A DNA stretch of 64,000 bases from Beverwykella pulmonaria. Its lineage: Eukaryota > Ascomycota > Dothideomycetes > Pleosporales > Melanommataceae. The notes below the pieces were generated by a model, which saw only the letters and a program-made list of their open reading frames with translations, made no database searches and had not been told where the DNA came from. Positions within the stretch are counted from its first letter, which is position 1; every line of letters begins with the position of its first letter. The stretch spans positions 2,277,689-2,341,688 of the forward strand of contig BCHH01000004.1 in the NCBI GenBank assembly GCA_001599595.1. Direction: 5' to 3'. The position numbers and the translations under genes were made by a program. Below are positions 56,001-64,000 of the stretch, one piece after another.

Positions 56001-56097
56001 GAATTACCTCTTGCAGGTCTTCCAGTTTTCCTTCCTCTTGATATTTTGAGAATAAGAGATCAGTTGTTTGATCCAACAATGGTCCGGGCCCAGCCAT
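53056..56097 (-). CDS. TPR-CHAT cysteine protease (caspase HetF associated with TPRs)
   Basis: A single exon of 1013 aa; the start is the first ATG (MAGPGPLLD), because upstream in-frame codons lack an ATG. Residues ~1-560 are helical TPR-type repeats. A coiled-coil stretch follows (about 570-640). The C-terminal ~300 residues are a CHAT domain of the caspase/separase clan. It shows RVWWITSGIIGRAPLHAAG, catalytic His858 in FVHFACHG and catalytic Cys916 in AYLSACSTAE, then LGFRNVIATLFGANDAAAG. Both catalytic residues are present, so it should be active. CHAT proteases cleave partner proteins when their repeat domain senses a signal. The substrate here is unknown. It is divergent from a caspase-domain gene 541 bp away, and a joint proteolytic pathway is inferred. 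Confidence 0.93.
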   Translation of the reverse strand: MAGPGPLLDQTTDLLFSKYQEEGKLEDLQEVIQKADEIVGTLPHGTDRCTLFASLSTFRDSLAMRTGRRQDFEDAISTGQDALSAIEAFEKKTKRWWDVHAQVATTRYNRDTRFPDLEQFRETENFQREFQREREEEDPMMPDKKMIIRAYGLLGAILMSRYERLGSPYPEEIENALVWSYYGFKEIKALSIPEDDPDYADFYYYFSMVLFAHFRSRGVSHSLKYALAYSNMALDVNTKYTRGTDNDRLRAMLLSSRGAILEAGYQHYRRTDSVKANQLLDEAIDCGNEAEELLKPDDHNRVSLQIMTGLWYCSMMERTESLHWGEMAIQFLEEILKLTTKSMSDISSAKSRILQAQAQLLTKGDGQTAASKTELLSKLDEAMVEVNKAIENSETTDRRLGLWRENLAALQILKFSNTGHTDKELTLQAKRNYTTAASMENALLSVRLSAALQSGILHLDDGEIYAANDVFQKAITLLPEVHKHVMSSQDAQEALRPSSKLAEYAASVALLVAKSQVDAYEVVKPQVRALRTLESSRCLISGESIRLKVDLTALKNEYNRLASRYEDSRRELTKATKNLGDSEEYYNSRMVQMATFLSLAEIGEEIRELDAFKNFQQVLTEEEMKALASEGPIITINVSRVQSDAIIVTTEDIILVELRNMRYEDLHKKMADLDALNDGSRRDFASRVPSQQVNGKKAASSALLWLWEVAVKPILESTPLTSTKRVWWITSGIIGRAPLHAAGDHKQGSTNNTISQVKSSYISSFKALRYTRERNAKAAANNESYSLSHSKMLLATVSKNPPGHRDLDTSAEEAAIQAIFAPPGNRDDVSRLSHLNPPIPEYVLRLLPEHTFVHFACHGKSVGYDPSQSGLLLLDANKEAEMLTVVDLEMVIDFDLASGSMTAAQNAGLVAYLSACSTAEIDPDGQLTNEAINLGNSFQSLGFRNVIATLFGANDAAAGEIAKSFYAELVNGESEHQNVDVAEALYHATLSYRNAYAGTKDELNWVPFVHIGA

Positions 56098-56248
56098 TTT
56101 GAGCTCCAATACGAATAGAAAATACGAATGTGATGAGTGAGTCTAACTCGAAGTATCATATATTGAGAAGTATAGCATTACCATATCGCAATTGAAATGG
56201 TTCACGCATCCATTCGGCGAAGTGGGGGGATTGCTGGGCTCCGCTCCC

Positions 56249-56263
56249 CATTACCTTAAGGTA
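56249..56263 (+). repeat. 15-bp repeat with palindromic core, copy 2
   Basis: Identical to 52812-52826 and placed about 150 bp upstream of the CHAT start. Confidence 0.85.
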
Positions 56264-56267
56264 GCCA

Positions 56268-56483
56268 TCAGGCTGAACTTGTCCAAAACTGGAATAGTAT
56301 TTCTTTTAGAGATATAATTAACCTCATTATTGGTGTAGAAGAAACCGAAGGCTTTTCAACCCCGCTTCGAATGCTGCAAATCAACCTTACTATTGGTGTA
56401 GAAGATAACGAAAGATTTTCTGCCCCACTTCTAATGCGGCTGAAAATAATTTTGAGCCCAATTTTGAACCCAATCTTGGGCAT
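56268..56483 (-). CDS. Possible 71-aa repeat peptide inside the divergent promoter
   Basis: ATG-started ORF MPKIGFKIGLKIIF... It contains two 21-residue repeats, IRSGAENLSLSSTPIVRLI and IRSGVEKPSVSSTPIMRLI, produced by the 63-bp tandem repeat, plus an internal KIGFKIGLKI duplication. The period is a multiple of three and most changes are conservative. No signal peptide or domain is seen. It may be coincidence within a promoter repeat. Confidence 0.25.
   Translation of the reverse strand: MPKIGFKIGLKIIFSRIRSGAENLSLSSTPIVRLICSIRSGVEKPSVSSTPIMRLIISLKEILFQFWTSSA
56320..56445. repeat. 63-bp tandem repeat, two units
   Basis: Unit 1 is 56320-56382 and unit 2 is 56383-56445. Both contain TATTGGTGTAGAAGA-like and ATGCKGC blocks, with roughly 75-80% identity by eye. 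A 13-bp imperfect tandem (TTTGAGCCCAA/TTTGAACCCAA) follows at 56450-56475. Confidence 0.85.
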
Positions 56484-56638
56484 TGTCTGCCCTACAATCA
56501 GCAGTGGTGGTGGTACATAAGCTATTCAATCGACGGAGTCGCCTAACCGATTTGAACGAAGAATCTGGAGCCCATTTTTATGCAATAATATTGTAGACTT
56601 CGATTAGCTTTGGATATCACGGTATTACTGATAAAACA

Positions 56639-58570
56639 ATGGCATTTGATGCCAGCAAGAGCTTTGCTGTCCTCGTAGGAATCAACTTGTACTCGGAGAC
56701 GAATTCGGTAGAGAACTTGGCAGGATCCGTCAACGACGTGAACAACGTATCCAGATTTCTTCGCCAGGCACTCAAAATTCCCGCTGCGAACATCACAGAG
56801 CTGAAAGGGCAGGGCCCGAAAAAAGATATCACGGCCGGTGACGCTCCTACAGGAAAGAACCTAAAACAAATCCTGAAAAACCTGGAGGGAAAGCCAGCTG
56901 GTTCCTTCATCTTCTTCTACTACTCCGGCCACGGTGACTGGGACTGGGTGAGCGATCCTAAAGATCCTAGAGACAAATACGAGGTTCTTTGTACCTGGGA
57001 AGACGAAGTAAAAGACACTGAGCTTGGGGAGCAGCTGGATGTACTTGCTCAGAAACACACTGTACTCACGGTGTTGGACTGTTGCTTCTCTGGGGGCGCA
57101 GATCGCGCTTTTAGCGATGATCCGGAGCTCAAGTCTCGCTGGCTGGGTTTATATGACAAGGAAAGGGCAACAAAACGAAGCCAGCCACTAAATTTTGTGG
57201 CAAATACTGTCACCGCACCCGTTTCTATACATAAAGATCGGAAATACAACCTAATAGCCGCTTCGCAACCTAGCGAGGAGGCAAACGAAGTCAGTATAAA
57301 CAAGGTTCGGTGTGGGTTGTTCACCCATTATCTCCTCGAATCGTTAGACGAACTCAAAAGCAATCTGAACCTCGCCACCTATGCTTTACTTCAGCAAAGT
57401 GTGGAAGCTAAAGTCAGACACTTCTTAGGAACCAAAAAAAAGAACCGTCAAGAGCCATTACTCTATGGACACCGCGATCGTGTCGTCTTCACTGCAGATA
57501 CCAAGACTGTTGACACACCAGCGCTGTTGGCAAGTGTCATTGGCGCCTGGAATCGAACAGTCAAGTTGAATCGTGGGTTGACCGATGGTGTCCAGCAATG
57601 GGACAAATTTCTAGTTTATCCACCTGGAAGCGTGAGCTTTGGTGTCGTAGCAGCCAATGCAAACAGCCTCACCGAGATTCAAATCGAGAAAGTGGACAAT
57701 CTTGAATCTGTGGCGATTTCGACCGGTACACCACCTATGTCTCTCTCAAGTGTCAAAATCGGATCGTTTGCTCGACTGTCGGAGAGAGTGAATGCTACGG
57801 CCATCAATATACTTATTCCGGAAAACAATGCAGACCCAGATCTAGAACGCATTCGACAAGATGCTCCGAGTCTCATTACACAGCACATACCTATGAAGCT
57901 TCAATTTGGACCACCAAGTGGAAACGACAACTTCGACATGGTCGTCAAGGTTGATAAAGACATGAAATTCGACTTTCAAACCCAAGCCGGCGATTCTATA
58001 CCCAATCTACCATCCATCTCTGCCAAGGATCCGAATAACGTAAAGCAACTGATGGGCTTGCTCAAACACTGGTGTCTTTTTCAGCTAGCGGCCAAAGCCA
58101 GTCCCCAGAATACAAACAGAAAACCATTTGATTTTGAGTTCACAAAGACAAGAGATCCATCCAATCCGGCGTCATGGCAACTTCATTTCAAAAACAATCA
58201 TTCTGGCCCATTGCATATCACGATTCTCAATCTCTCACCCGCATACGGTGTGCATGTTGTATTTCCGTTCCAGGAAGCAAGCAGCAAAGAAATCAATCCT
58301 GGACAAGAAGAACCACCGATCATTATTGATCCTAGCGTTCCTGAACTGCTTCAATCCAAGACCAGCCAGCAACCGGCATACGTTATGAAAGACATTCTCA
58401 AACTGTTTGTCACAACAAGACGGGCGAACTACAGTCAATATAAGCTTCCAAATCTCGAGAACGACCCTGCCAAATTGGAAGACGAAGCTTCACGGGGATA
58501 TAAGCGGCGTAGTTTTCCAAGGATAGCGGATTGCATGATTGAAGAACTTGAAATCTTGACTCCAATTTAG
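56639..58570 (+). CDS. Caspase-domain (peptidase C14) protein
   Basis: A single exon of 643 aa. The caspase-like p20 fold is at residues ~8-290. It starts SFAVLVGINLY, has catalytic His98 in FFYYSGHGD and the catalytic pair DCCFSGG (Cys149 aligns with the nucleophile of metacaspase DSCHSG). A p10-like part contains YNLIAASQPSEEANE and GLFTHYLLESL. Residues ~300-643 form a long C-terminal region without a recognised catalytic domain; it contains a beta-rich segment similar to carbohydrate- or ligand-binding extensions of fungal caspase-like proteins (by eye). The N terminus lacks the Pro/Gln-rich prodomain of type I metacaspases. Substrate preference, Arg/Lys or Asp, cannot be told. Its position opposite the CHAT gene suggests a two-protease module. 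Confidence 0.92.
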   Translation: MAFDASKSFAVLVGINLYSETNSVENLAGSVNDVNNVSRFLRQALKIPAANITELKGQGPKKDITAGDAPTGKNLKQILKNLEGKPAGSFIFFYYSGHGDWDWVSDPKDPRDKYEVLCTWEDEVKDTELGEQLDVLAQKHTVLTVLDCCFSGGADRAFSDDPELKSRWLGLYDKERATKRSQPLNFVANTVTAPVSIHKDRKYNLIAASQPSEEANEVSINKVRCGLFTHYLLESLDELKSNLNLATYALLQQSVEAKVRHFLGTKKKNRQEPLLYGHRDRVVFTADTKTVDTPALLASVIGAWNRTVKLNRGLTDGVQQWDKFLVYPPGSVSFGVVAANANSLTEIQIEKVDNLESVAISTGTPPMSLSSVKIGSFARLSERVNATAINILIPENNADPDLERIRQDAPSLITQHIPMKLQFGPPSGNDNFDMVVKVDKDMKFDFQTQAGDSIPNLPSISAKDPNNVKQLMGLLKHWCLFQLAAKASPQNTNRKPFDFEFTKTRDPSNPASWQLHFKNNHSGPLHITILNLSPAYGVHVVFPFQEASSKEINPGQEEPPIIIDPSVPELLQSKTSQQPAYVMKDILKLFVTTRRANYSQYKLPNLENDPAKLEDEASRGYKRRSFPRIADCMIEELEILTPI

Positions 58571-59849
58571 CATTCTACCTCTGATCACTTCTGTCAATGA
58601 TGGTAAGCCTGGTATACCGGATGGCAACCTGGCGACAATCTCTTTAACACTAAGCTCGCCTCTATCTTTGTGATAGAGAGCCTGTTGTGTTCTCTTGAGT
58701 TGTTTTGATTCTTAATACCATATTTTTTTGGCTCCATTTAGCCTCCCCTTCGCCTCTTTCCGTGACATTATAGTAGTCTCTATAGACTCTTGAAGTCGTG
58801 GCTGAAATTGAAAGGAGCGCCACCAGTGGCTAAAAATCCGCACTTTTAAAAGAAATGTATAAACGAGCTCAGAGGACTAAATCTGGGTCACTTGATGCCA
58901 GAAACCGGGTCATACGTCAAGAAATGAGCCACTGAACAGTGGAGTGGCCCGAATCCGGGACGCCAGTTGTCCCAGGCTTGCACAGCCCCAGCTCAGGTTA
59001 CTTAGTCACTGCTCAGTTTTAAACCTTTGTATGCTTAGGCTCGGAAGCGGAAATGGACTTTAGTAAGGTCAGTTTTCCCCTAAGAGTATATCGCGTATAT
59101 TATCGACCAACTGACCTCCCCCAATCCCTCTTTTGATTGGCAGTGGGGGAACACGAAGTGACTAAATCACATGACACCTGAGCCATGTTACCTCCGTACA
59201 GGCCCGGTACCGGCCTTACAGCTCGCCTCTGCGTTTTCTTCGTCTTCATGCTTACTCCTGTTAGTTTATTAGGATATAATGCTTATCATTTGAGCCTCTT
59301 CTATCCCCTTACAATTGACGGCGTGAAGAAGTTAGAAGCATGTGTGGAGACTGTCTAAAGCTATTGGAATCGATTCACTGTAGCGTGGAAACAGAAATAC
59401 TGAGCAATTCCTAGAGATATTACTATTAAGTGTAAGGCCTCTGGTAGCAGGACGGCTCTTTTAGGGGGACTACGGCAGATCAAGGCAGGTAGAGTCGTTG
59501 GGTGGCACCACCCTAGACCTACCCCGCTCAGGCTATAGTAAGGTTGTAAGGGTTTAGCTCCTGATGGAGCGTAGGCACGACTACATTCACTTAATCACTA
59601 ACCGAAAAGGCATGCACAAGTTGAATCAACACGATTCAGCTTGCGTAGTCGGTATTTATGCAGGAAGCGGTACCACACCGCTTTCTAGCCCACACGTAGA
59701 CATATGCAAGGGTGGTATCGTATGACCTGGCATATATATCCCCGGATCGCTGCGGGCTCTGCTCGGTAGCGATTCGTTTGAGTATTCTGATGCAATTCGA
59801 ATCTTACTCCGCTCTATTCTCTGTTACTATTGCCTGGTGACCCCTTTCC
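58571..59849. other. Intergenic, decayed repetitive DNA
   Basis: No intact gene. It contains the second 26-bp direct repeat (59093-59118) and stop-rich sequence that probably belongs to the degenerate retroelement to the right. Confidence 0.45.
59093..59118 (+). repeat. 26-bp direct repeat right of the protease pair
   Basis: Identical to 52298-52323 and in the same orientation; see that entry. Confidence 0.9.
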
Positions 59850-60240
59850 TTATATTAAAAGAGCTAGATTAGAAGAACTTTGGCCCTTACCTAGTAAGCA
59901 AGATAGTGTCTTCCCATGCGTACAAGCTCGGCCTGCCTAAATTAATAAAGTAGCTACACCCTGTCTTTCACGTGTTCCTGCTCTAACCTGCTGCTCCTAA
60001 TTCTAATTCCCTGCTAGAACCGCGGAAACCTCCTCTAGAACTAATTAAGGTACAAGGAAAAGGCAAGTACTAGGTTAAGTAAATTAAAGACCTTTGCTAC
60101 AACCGCAGACGTTAACTATAAGTATTTGGTTCAATGGACTAGCTACAAAGATACCTGGTGGGAGCCAGCTGAGGCGTTACGCGATAATGCCGCTGTTGAT
60201 AACTTCCACAAGCAACATCCAAACAAACACCTCCCAAATA
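59850..60240 (+). mobile_element. Ty3/gypsy (chromovirus) integrase C-terminus and chromodomain relic
   Basis: The left part, broken by stops, reads like a retrotransposon integrase tail (NFGPYLVSKI, HAYKLGLPK, LHPVFHVFLL). From 60118 a different frame gives an intact-looking chromodomain: YKYLVQWTSYKDTWWEPAEA, then FHKQHPNK. Several stops sit where the family has Trp (TGG to TAG), as expected from RIP-type C-to-T change on the other strand. No LTRs or reverse transcriptase were recognised, so this is a fragment. Confidence 0.75.
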
Positions 60241-61128
60241 ATGTACGAACAGAAGGGGAGGGGGGGAGCAACGGAGGGGAGGAGCGTACTGTCACGGAAT
60301 GACGCTGTCAAGGGTACTGTATCCTACAGTACCTTCCGAACGACGAGCCTGACAAGTATCGTACTCTATCGCATCCTCGAAGTATTTAAAGACAATTAAG
60401 CTATAACTTATCCTTCGGAAGGCATCCAAACACCAGGGGATGGAAATATGAGATTCAATCATGAGATAGGGGAAAACAGGACTCAGAAAGGGCCAGATAT
60501 GAAATTCCTCTTCATCCCTCGTAAAGCATTTTCACTCAAATTTAGGGTCAGAAGTCTTCTGGCTCTTTTAGGTTCCGTATTTTTCGCATGATAGAATGCC
60601 GTCGGAAGTCGGCTGATTTTAAGTCTGCAGCCAGAAAGCCGATCCGGCTCAATTAGTGAACATCCCTGCACCCCCGTTCCAAGGTTCCAGTTACTTAATC
60701 TTCAACTCCATGTTGCTCTGTAGTCTGCCTTGGCCATCGAATGTCTGATTGGGGTCACTTGTGTGGCGGAGCAACGCGAGATGCAGCTACGCCTCAATCA
60801 ACTGCGAATGGGGCGAATGGGGCGAATGGGGGCGAATGGGTTGCCTTATTTAAAGCAATGTTTCGTACGGTATGATGTGACTCCAACCCCAAAGGATTGA
60901 ATGTCCCAGAGCTCCAGTTTGCTGCGCCTACAACGTGCTGCGATAGAGCCTAATAATTGGCGCTAGCGCGTTGTTCATTCACTATGGCGGTAGTATTGTC
61001 GATCTGATGGCGGAGGAGAAAGATATAACGTGGCAAGCCTCTTGACCTACATTGCCTCAGAGCTTGCTAAAACTATACCTTTACTACTATAATCCTTCTA
61101 ACCTAGCGGTACCGCTGCCACCACCGCA
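60241..61128. other. Intergenic with short minisatellite
   Basis: Nothing coding is supported. A minisatellite lies at about 60803-60840, and the promoter of the membrane-protein gene is at the right end. Confidence 0.4.
60803..60840 (+). repeat. Short minisatellite, GCGAATGGG-type unit
   Basis: Four near-identical 9-10-bp units in tandem, varying only in the number of G residues. Confidence 0.85.
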
Positions 61129-62050
61129 ATGTCAAACCTAGACTTCCAGTGGATTTTTCCCTCTGCCTCACCAAACACGACCTCCTCTCTCAATTTCACC
61201 GCGCAGAATGCCACAGCAAACACCAACGTATTTGGTAAGCTTCCCGTATACGTGAATGACGCGATAAGGCTCGAATGGAACGATTCAACTTCCTCGGATC
61301 AGACTGCGAATATCCAGTATGAATGTGGAATAAGTAAGTCAGCTCCCTCATCGCCGCCAGAGCCCAAAGCATTCGTGTAGTACTACAAGCTAATTAGCAC
61401 GTCCAGACCCAAACGGCTCTCGCTCCCGCATCGGAGTTGGGCAGCCATTTAACGGCCGACCCCCTTTTACTTGGACGTTTGAATTCATCTCCTCTCCCAG
61501 CCATTCTCCAACTCCATCGCCTTCAGAAAACTCCTCTTTCGTCCCTAGCTCTAGCCCAGCAGAAGATATCTGCGTCTTTTTCCACTACAACAACACCCTC
61601 GGGACATTTTACATCACGACCGCATTCAGCATCCTCAACACAACGCGCCAGGGTCAACCATATCTGTACACGATAGACAATCCTTCCGGCAGTCCAAGAA
61701 CGGCTCCGAGCGTCCAGACGGCTAATTCCAGGCATGATCACTCGAAGCTAGCTGCGATTTTGGGGAGTGTCTTAGGATGTCTGGCGCTGTTGGTAGTGGT
61801 GATCGCTTTCGTATTTTGGTGGAGGAGGTGGTCGGCTAGGAGAAATCGAGTGGGGAAAGGGCTGATGGGAGATGACACGCATGTAGAGCTGGAGCCTGTG
61901 GGAAGTGTGGCGACGTCACTGCCTCCTGCTTATGAGGAGCGGATGCGCGAGGGCGATACTGAGGAGAGCGGCAACGCAACGGGTGAGGAGCAGAGAGATA
62001 AGTCGGCGGCTAAGCCAGTGGGCTTTGAGAATGGATCGAAGAAGTCGTGA
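61129..62050 (+). CDS. Single-pass membrane protein with Ser/Thr/Asn-rich ectodomain
   Basis: Model join(61129..61333,61407..62050) gives 282 aa. The N-terminal ~200 residues hold many NxS/T sites (NTTSSLNFTAQNAT, NNTLGTF, NTTRQG), two cysteines (YECG, EDICVFF) and a Ser/Pro-rich stretch. One hydrophobic helix follows (ILGSVLGCLALLVVVIAFVFWW), then a basic stop-transfer RRWSARRNR and a ~60-residue acidic tail with PPAYEE. The layout resembles fungal Mid2/SKG6-type surface proteins. There is no cleavable signal peptide, so topology relies on the single helix. Function is unknown. Confidence 0.78.
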
Positions 62051-62606
62051 GGCAAGAATGGGGTGTCCTTAACCTTGTAAGAATGTACTCCTCTTAGATG
62101 CGTAGAAGTCGCGTATATCAGCAAAACTTAGTAACGGTCTTGTCTTGAGCTTCGATATTGATCGTACTATATTCCCTTCAACGAGCACTTGAAGAGCTGG
62201 CACACCAGGATTTTTAGAACAATGTGTCTTTGTAAAAGCAATGAAATAATATAAATCTTTTTATTACAATCTCTATTCCATTCATGAGTCCAGGGGTTAA
62301 TGTGAATGTATAAATTAGTAATTTGCTACAATATAGCTTCGAGAATCCGCTAAATCGGGTGACAAGACGGCTATCAATCAATAGAGCCACCAGCAAAAGT
62401 TTGCCATGCTTAAGTCTCGCGAGAGGCAGGCGGACACCTTGATCGTGCTACAGCAGCAGGGAGGGCTGACAACCCTCTCTGACCATACCCTTGTCAGTGT
62501 CCACAATTCCCATCATGGTGTGCTAGCCTTTAGTTAGCTCAGCAGCTCCTGTTTACACCTATAGAAGAGACTTCCCCCTATTCGTACGCTACGCCTTGGA
62601 CAACCT
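62051..62606. other. Intergenic, no gene recognised
   Basis: 3' flank of the membrane-protein gene. Only short ORFs. Confidence 0.4.
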
Positions 62607-62931
62607 GCACGTTCCTCACGATATCACATCACCATAGCGTCTAGTCAAACCGGGCAGGCCTTCAAACGTTATTTTTCATCCCATCCTATGCATAGCCATG
62701 ACCCATGTTCAAAGGCTCGCCTTTGCAGCCGCGAATGCAGCCGCCCGGGCAACGTGTGCATGGATGTTGCCAGTCGCCCGGTAACGGTGGGGATCCGGGA
62801 ACGAGTGAAAGGAGATGGGAATGTAAGGGTGGTGGAGCGCGGCGGAGTGTGGAATGGAGCGAGGATTGGGACGTGTGATAGTGTGAGGTTATGGTCTGGT
62901 CAGTGGTGGAAGGGTAGTGGGTTGGTGGTAC
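62607..62931 (+). repeat. Dispersed repeat, copy 2
   Basis: This is the diverged direct copy of 50941-51282 (shared blocks listed there). Copies 1 and 2 lie about 11.7 kb apart and enclose the protease pair, the gypsy relic and the membrane-protein gene. Confidence 0.8.
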
Positions 62932-64000
62932 GGGAAGCTGTGTTTTCTGGACCTAAATAGCATTCATGAGGCGGCGGTAGCGAGATGATGTTATGATTTA
63001 GAAGGAGTAGCTCTTGGAGAGCACGAGTGAACGTGAACCGTGGAAAGAGTAACGCGACGACGGCTACGTTTATTAAATAGTAAAGAAGGCAAGACCGGCA
63101 CCAAGAAGTGAAGGAAGTTGCGACCAGGGTTCTGTGGCTCGTGCTTCCGCCGAACGACCTCCGCTCGGATAGCACGATACAGCACGTCACCAGCTAGAGG
63201 AATAGTATGCCTGTGGGTATTCTTTTGGTGCCTTTCTTTTCTGTTCAGAAGTAAAATTAGGCCCCGTTCTCTAAAGTCTTCAAACTTTGGTCAAGTTTAG
63301 CGCAGTCTGAGGATAAACTATCAGTTTCAAATGTCAAGGGTTATCATGGAACAGATCAAAAATCAGCAGCCTCTCCGTGGGCACATTTGAAGATATCGAT
63401 ATCAACTAACCTTTGAGTTTATGTAGCTAACAATAATGCCCTAAAGAAAGTACCCTCCTAATTTTGGTGTTCCTGAGATTGGCGTGTGAAATATCTCTAC
63501 AATACCTCGACCTACTTCGCGAAACCCACTTCGCTCCCGCAGCTACTATCCAATCCTCCTAACGCCACCTTGATCTATTTTATACCAAAGAAAAAATAGA
63601 GGAAAGGAGAGGAAAAAGAATCACGCGGGCCGCCTCGTAACTTTGGACCACCTCATGGCCATCTCGTTATACGAAACCTCCCCAACCTCGTCATTGTCCA
63701 TCAGAGATGGCAACAATCAATCCGAATCCAAGTAATTGATTGATCAATTGATTATGTAACAATTCAATCAATTCAATCTGTTTGTATGGATTTTTGCAAT
63801 CAATTCAGTCACTGCCTCAAAGATTGATTGGATAATTGATCCAATTGATACCTATTTTATAAGGCCATAAGTTTATATGTACGAGTAAGCTCCTAGGCAG
63901 TTTTCGGTCGGAATTACGATCTTCCGGAGATGCTCGGGCCATACGATTTTGCCCTGCACCAGCATATCCTCCATAAGAATCTTCTATCTACACCACCACA
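62932..64000. other. Intergenic end of window, AT-rich repeats near 63.7-63.85 kb
   Basis: No gene is supported. At 63715-63850 CAATCAATT/AATTGATTG words recur at least eight times in both orientations, forming a simple AT-rich repeat block able to fold back on itself. Confidence 0.5.

Larger units (their letters stand above)
56098..56638. promoter_or_regulatory. Divergent promoter of the CHAT/caspase pair
   Basis: The two protease genes start 541 bp apart in opposite directions. The interval contains the second 15-bp palindromic repeat, two 63-bp tandem units and a short tandem repeat. A 71-codon leftward ORF overlaps the repeats. Confidence 0.6.

Noticed and set aside
59780..59815. Possible tRNA B-box-like sequence (ATTCGAATC)
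   Set aside because: No matching A-box, acceptor stem or anticodon arm could be found around it.
62688..63300. ORFs at 62.7-63.3 kb
   Set aside because: They fall in the dispersed repeat and its flank and have no protein features.

Overview
The window is nuclear DNA of a filamentous ascomycete (Pezizomycotina). The evidence is short GT-AG introns of about 48-70 nt with CTRAC-type branch sites, and fungal core genes: CYP51, Cds1/Chk2 kinase, ATG10, mitoribosomal DAP3, RRS1, a WD40-cyclophilin, ECM29, a UBX protein, proteasome beta-4 and enolase. Leotiomycetes is possible from the CYP51 N terminus, but this was not tested. Most genes were rebuilt here by hand-splicing. Exon lists are in each entry, and phases close for every spliced model.

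Layout. 0.8-7.7 kb: CYP51, a Chk2-type kinase with a 17-nt micro-exon, a dead Tc1/mariner relic and ATG10. 8.2-15.8 kb: an AT-rich, gene-poor accessory stretch with a head-to-head pair (a 540-aa helical protein and a 306-aa SesB-like serine hydrolase) and a pogo/Fot1 transposase relic. 15.8-25 kb: DAP3/RRS1 (divergent), nitronate monooxygenase/WD40-cyclophilin (divergent) and a secreted DUF1996 protein. 25.2-46.4 kb: ECM29/UBX (divergent), a small secreted protein, an O-methyltransferase, proteasome beta-4/enolase (divergent) and two poorly known ORFs. 48.8-50.4 kb: a four-TM MARVEL-like protein. 50.9-64 kb: a second accessory block with dispersed repeats, a divergent TPR-CHAT protease/caspase-domain pair, a gypsy chromodomain relic, a single-pass membrane protein and AT-rich repeats.

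Two accessory systems stand out. First, the 8.3-11.6 kb pair shares a 17-residue motif (11 identities) at the N terminus of one protein and the C terminus of the other. This is the arrangement used by fungal amyloid-signalling partners (HET-S/NWD2, SesB/NLR), but here the partner has no recognisable NACHT. Second, the 53.1-58.6 kb pair encodes two different cysteine proteases, CHAT and caspase, transcribed from one promoter region that carries a 63-bp tandem repeat. Nested direct repeats flank this pair. Both look like regulated-cell-death or self/non-self modules; their functions are inference.

No tRNA, rRNA or CRISPR array was recognised.
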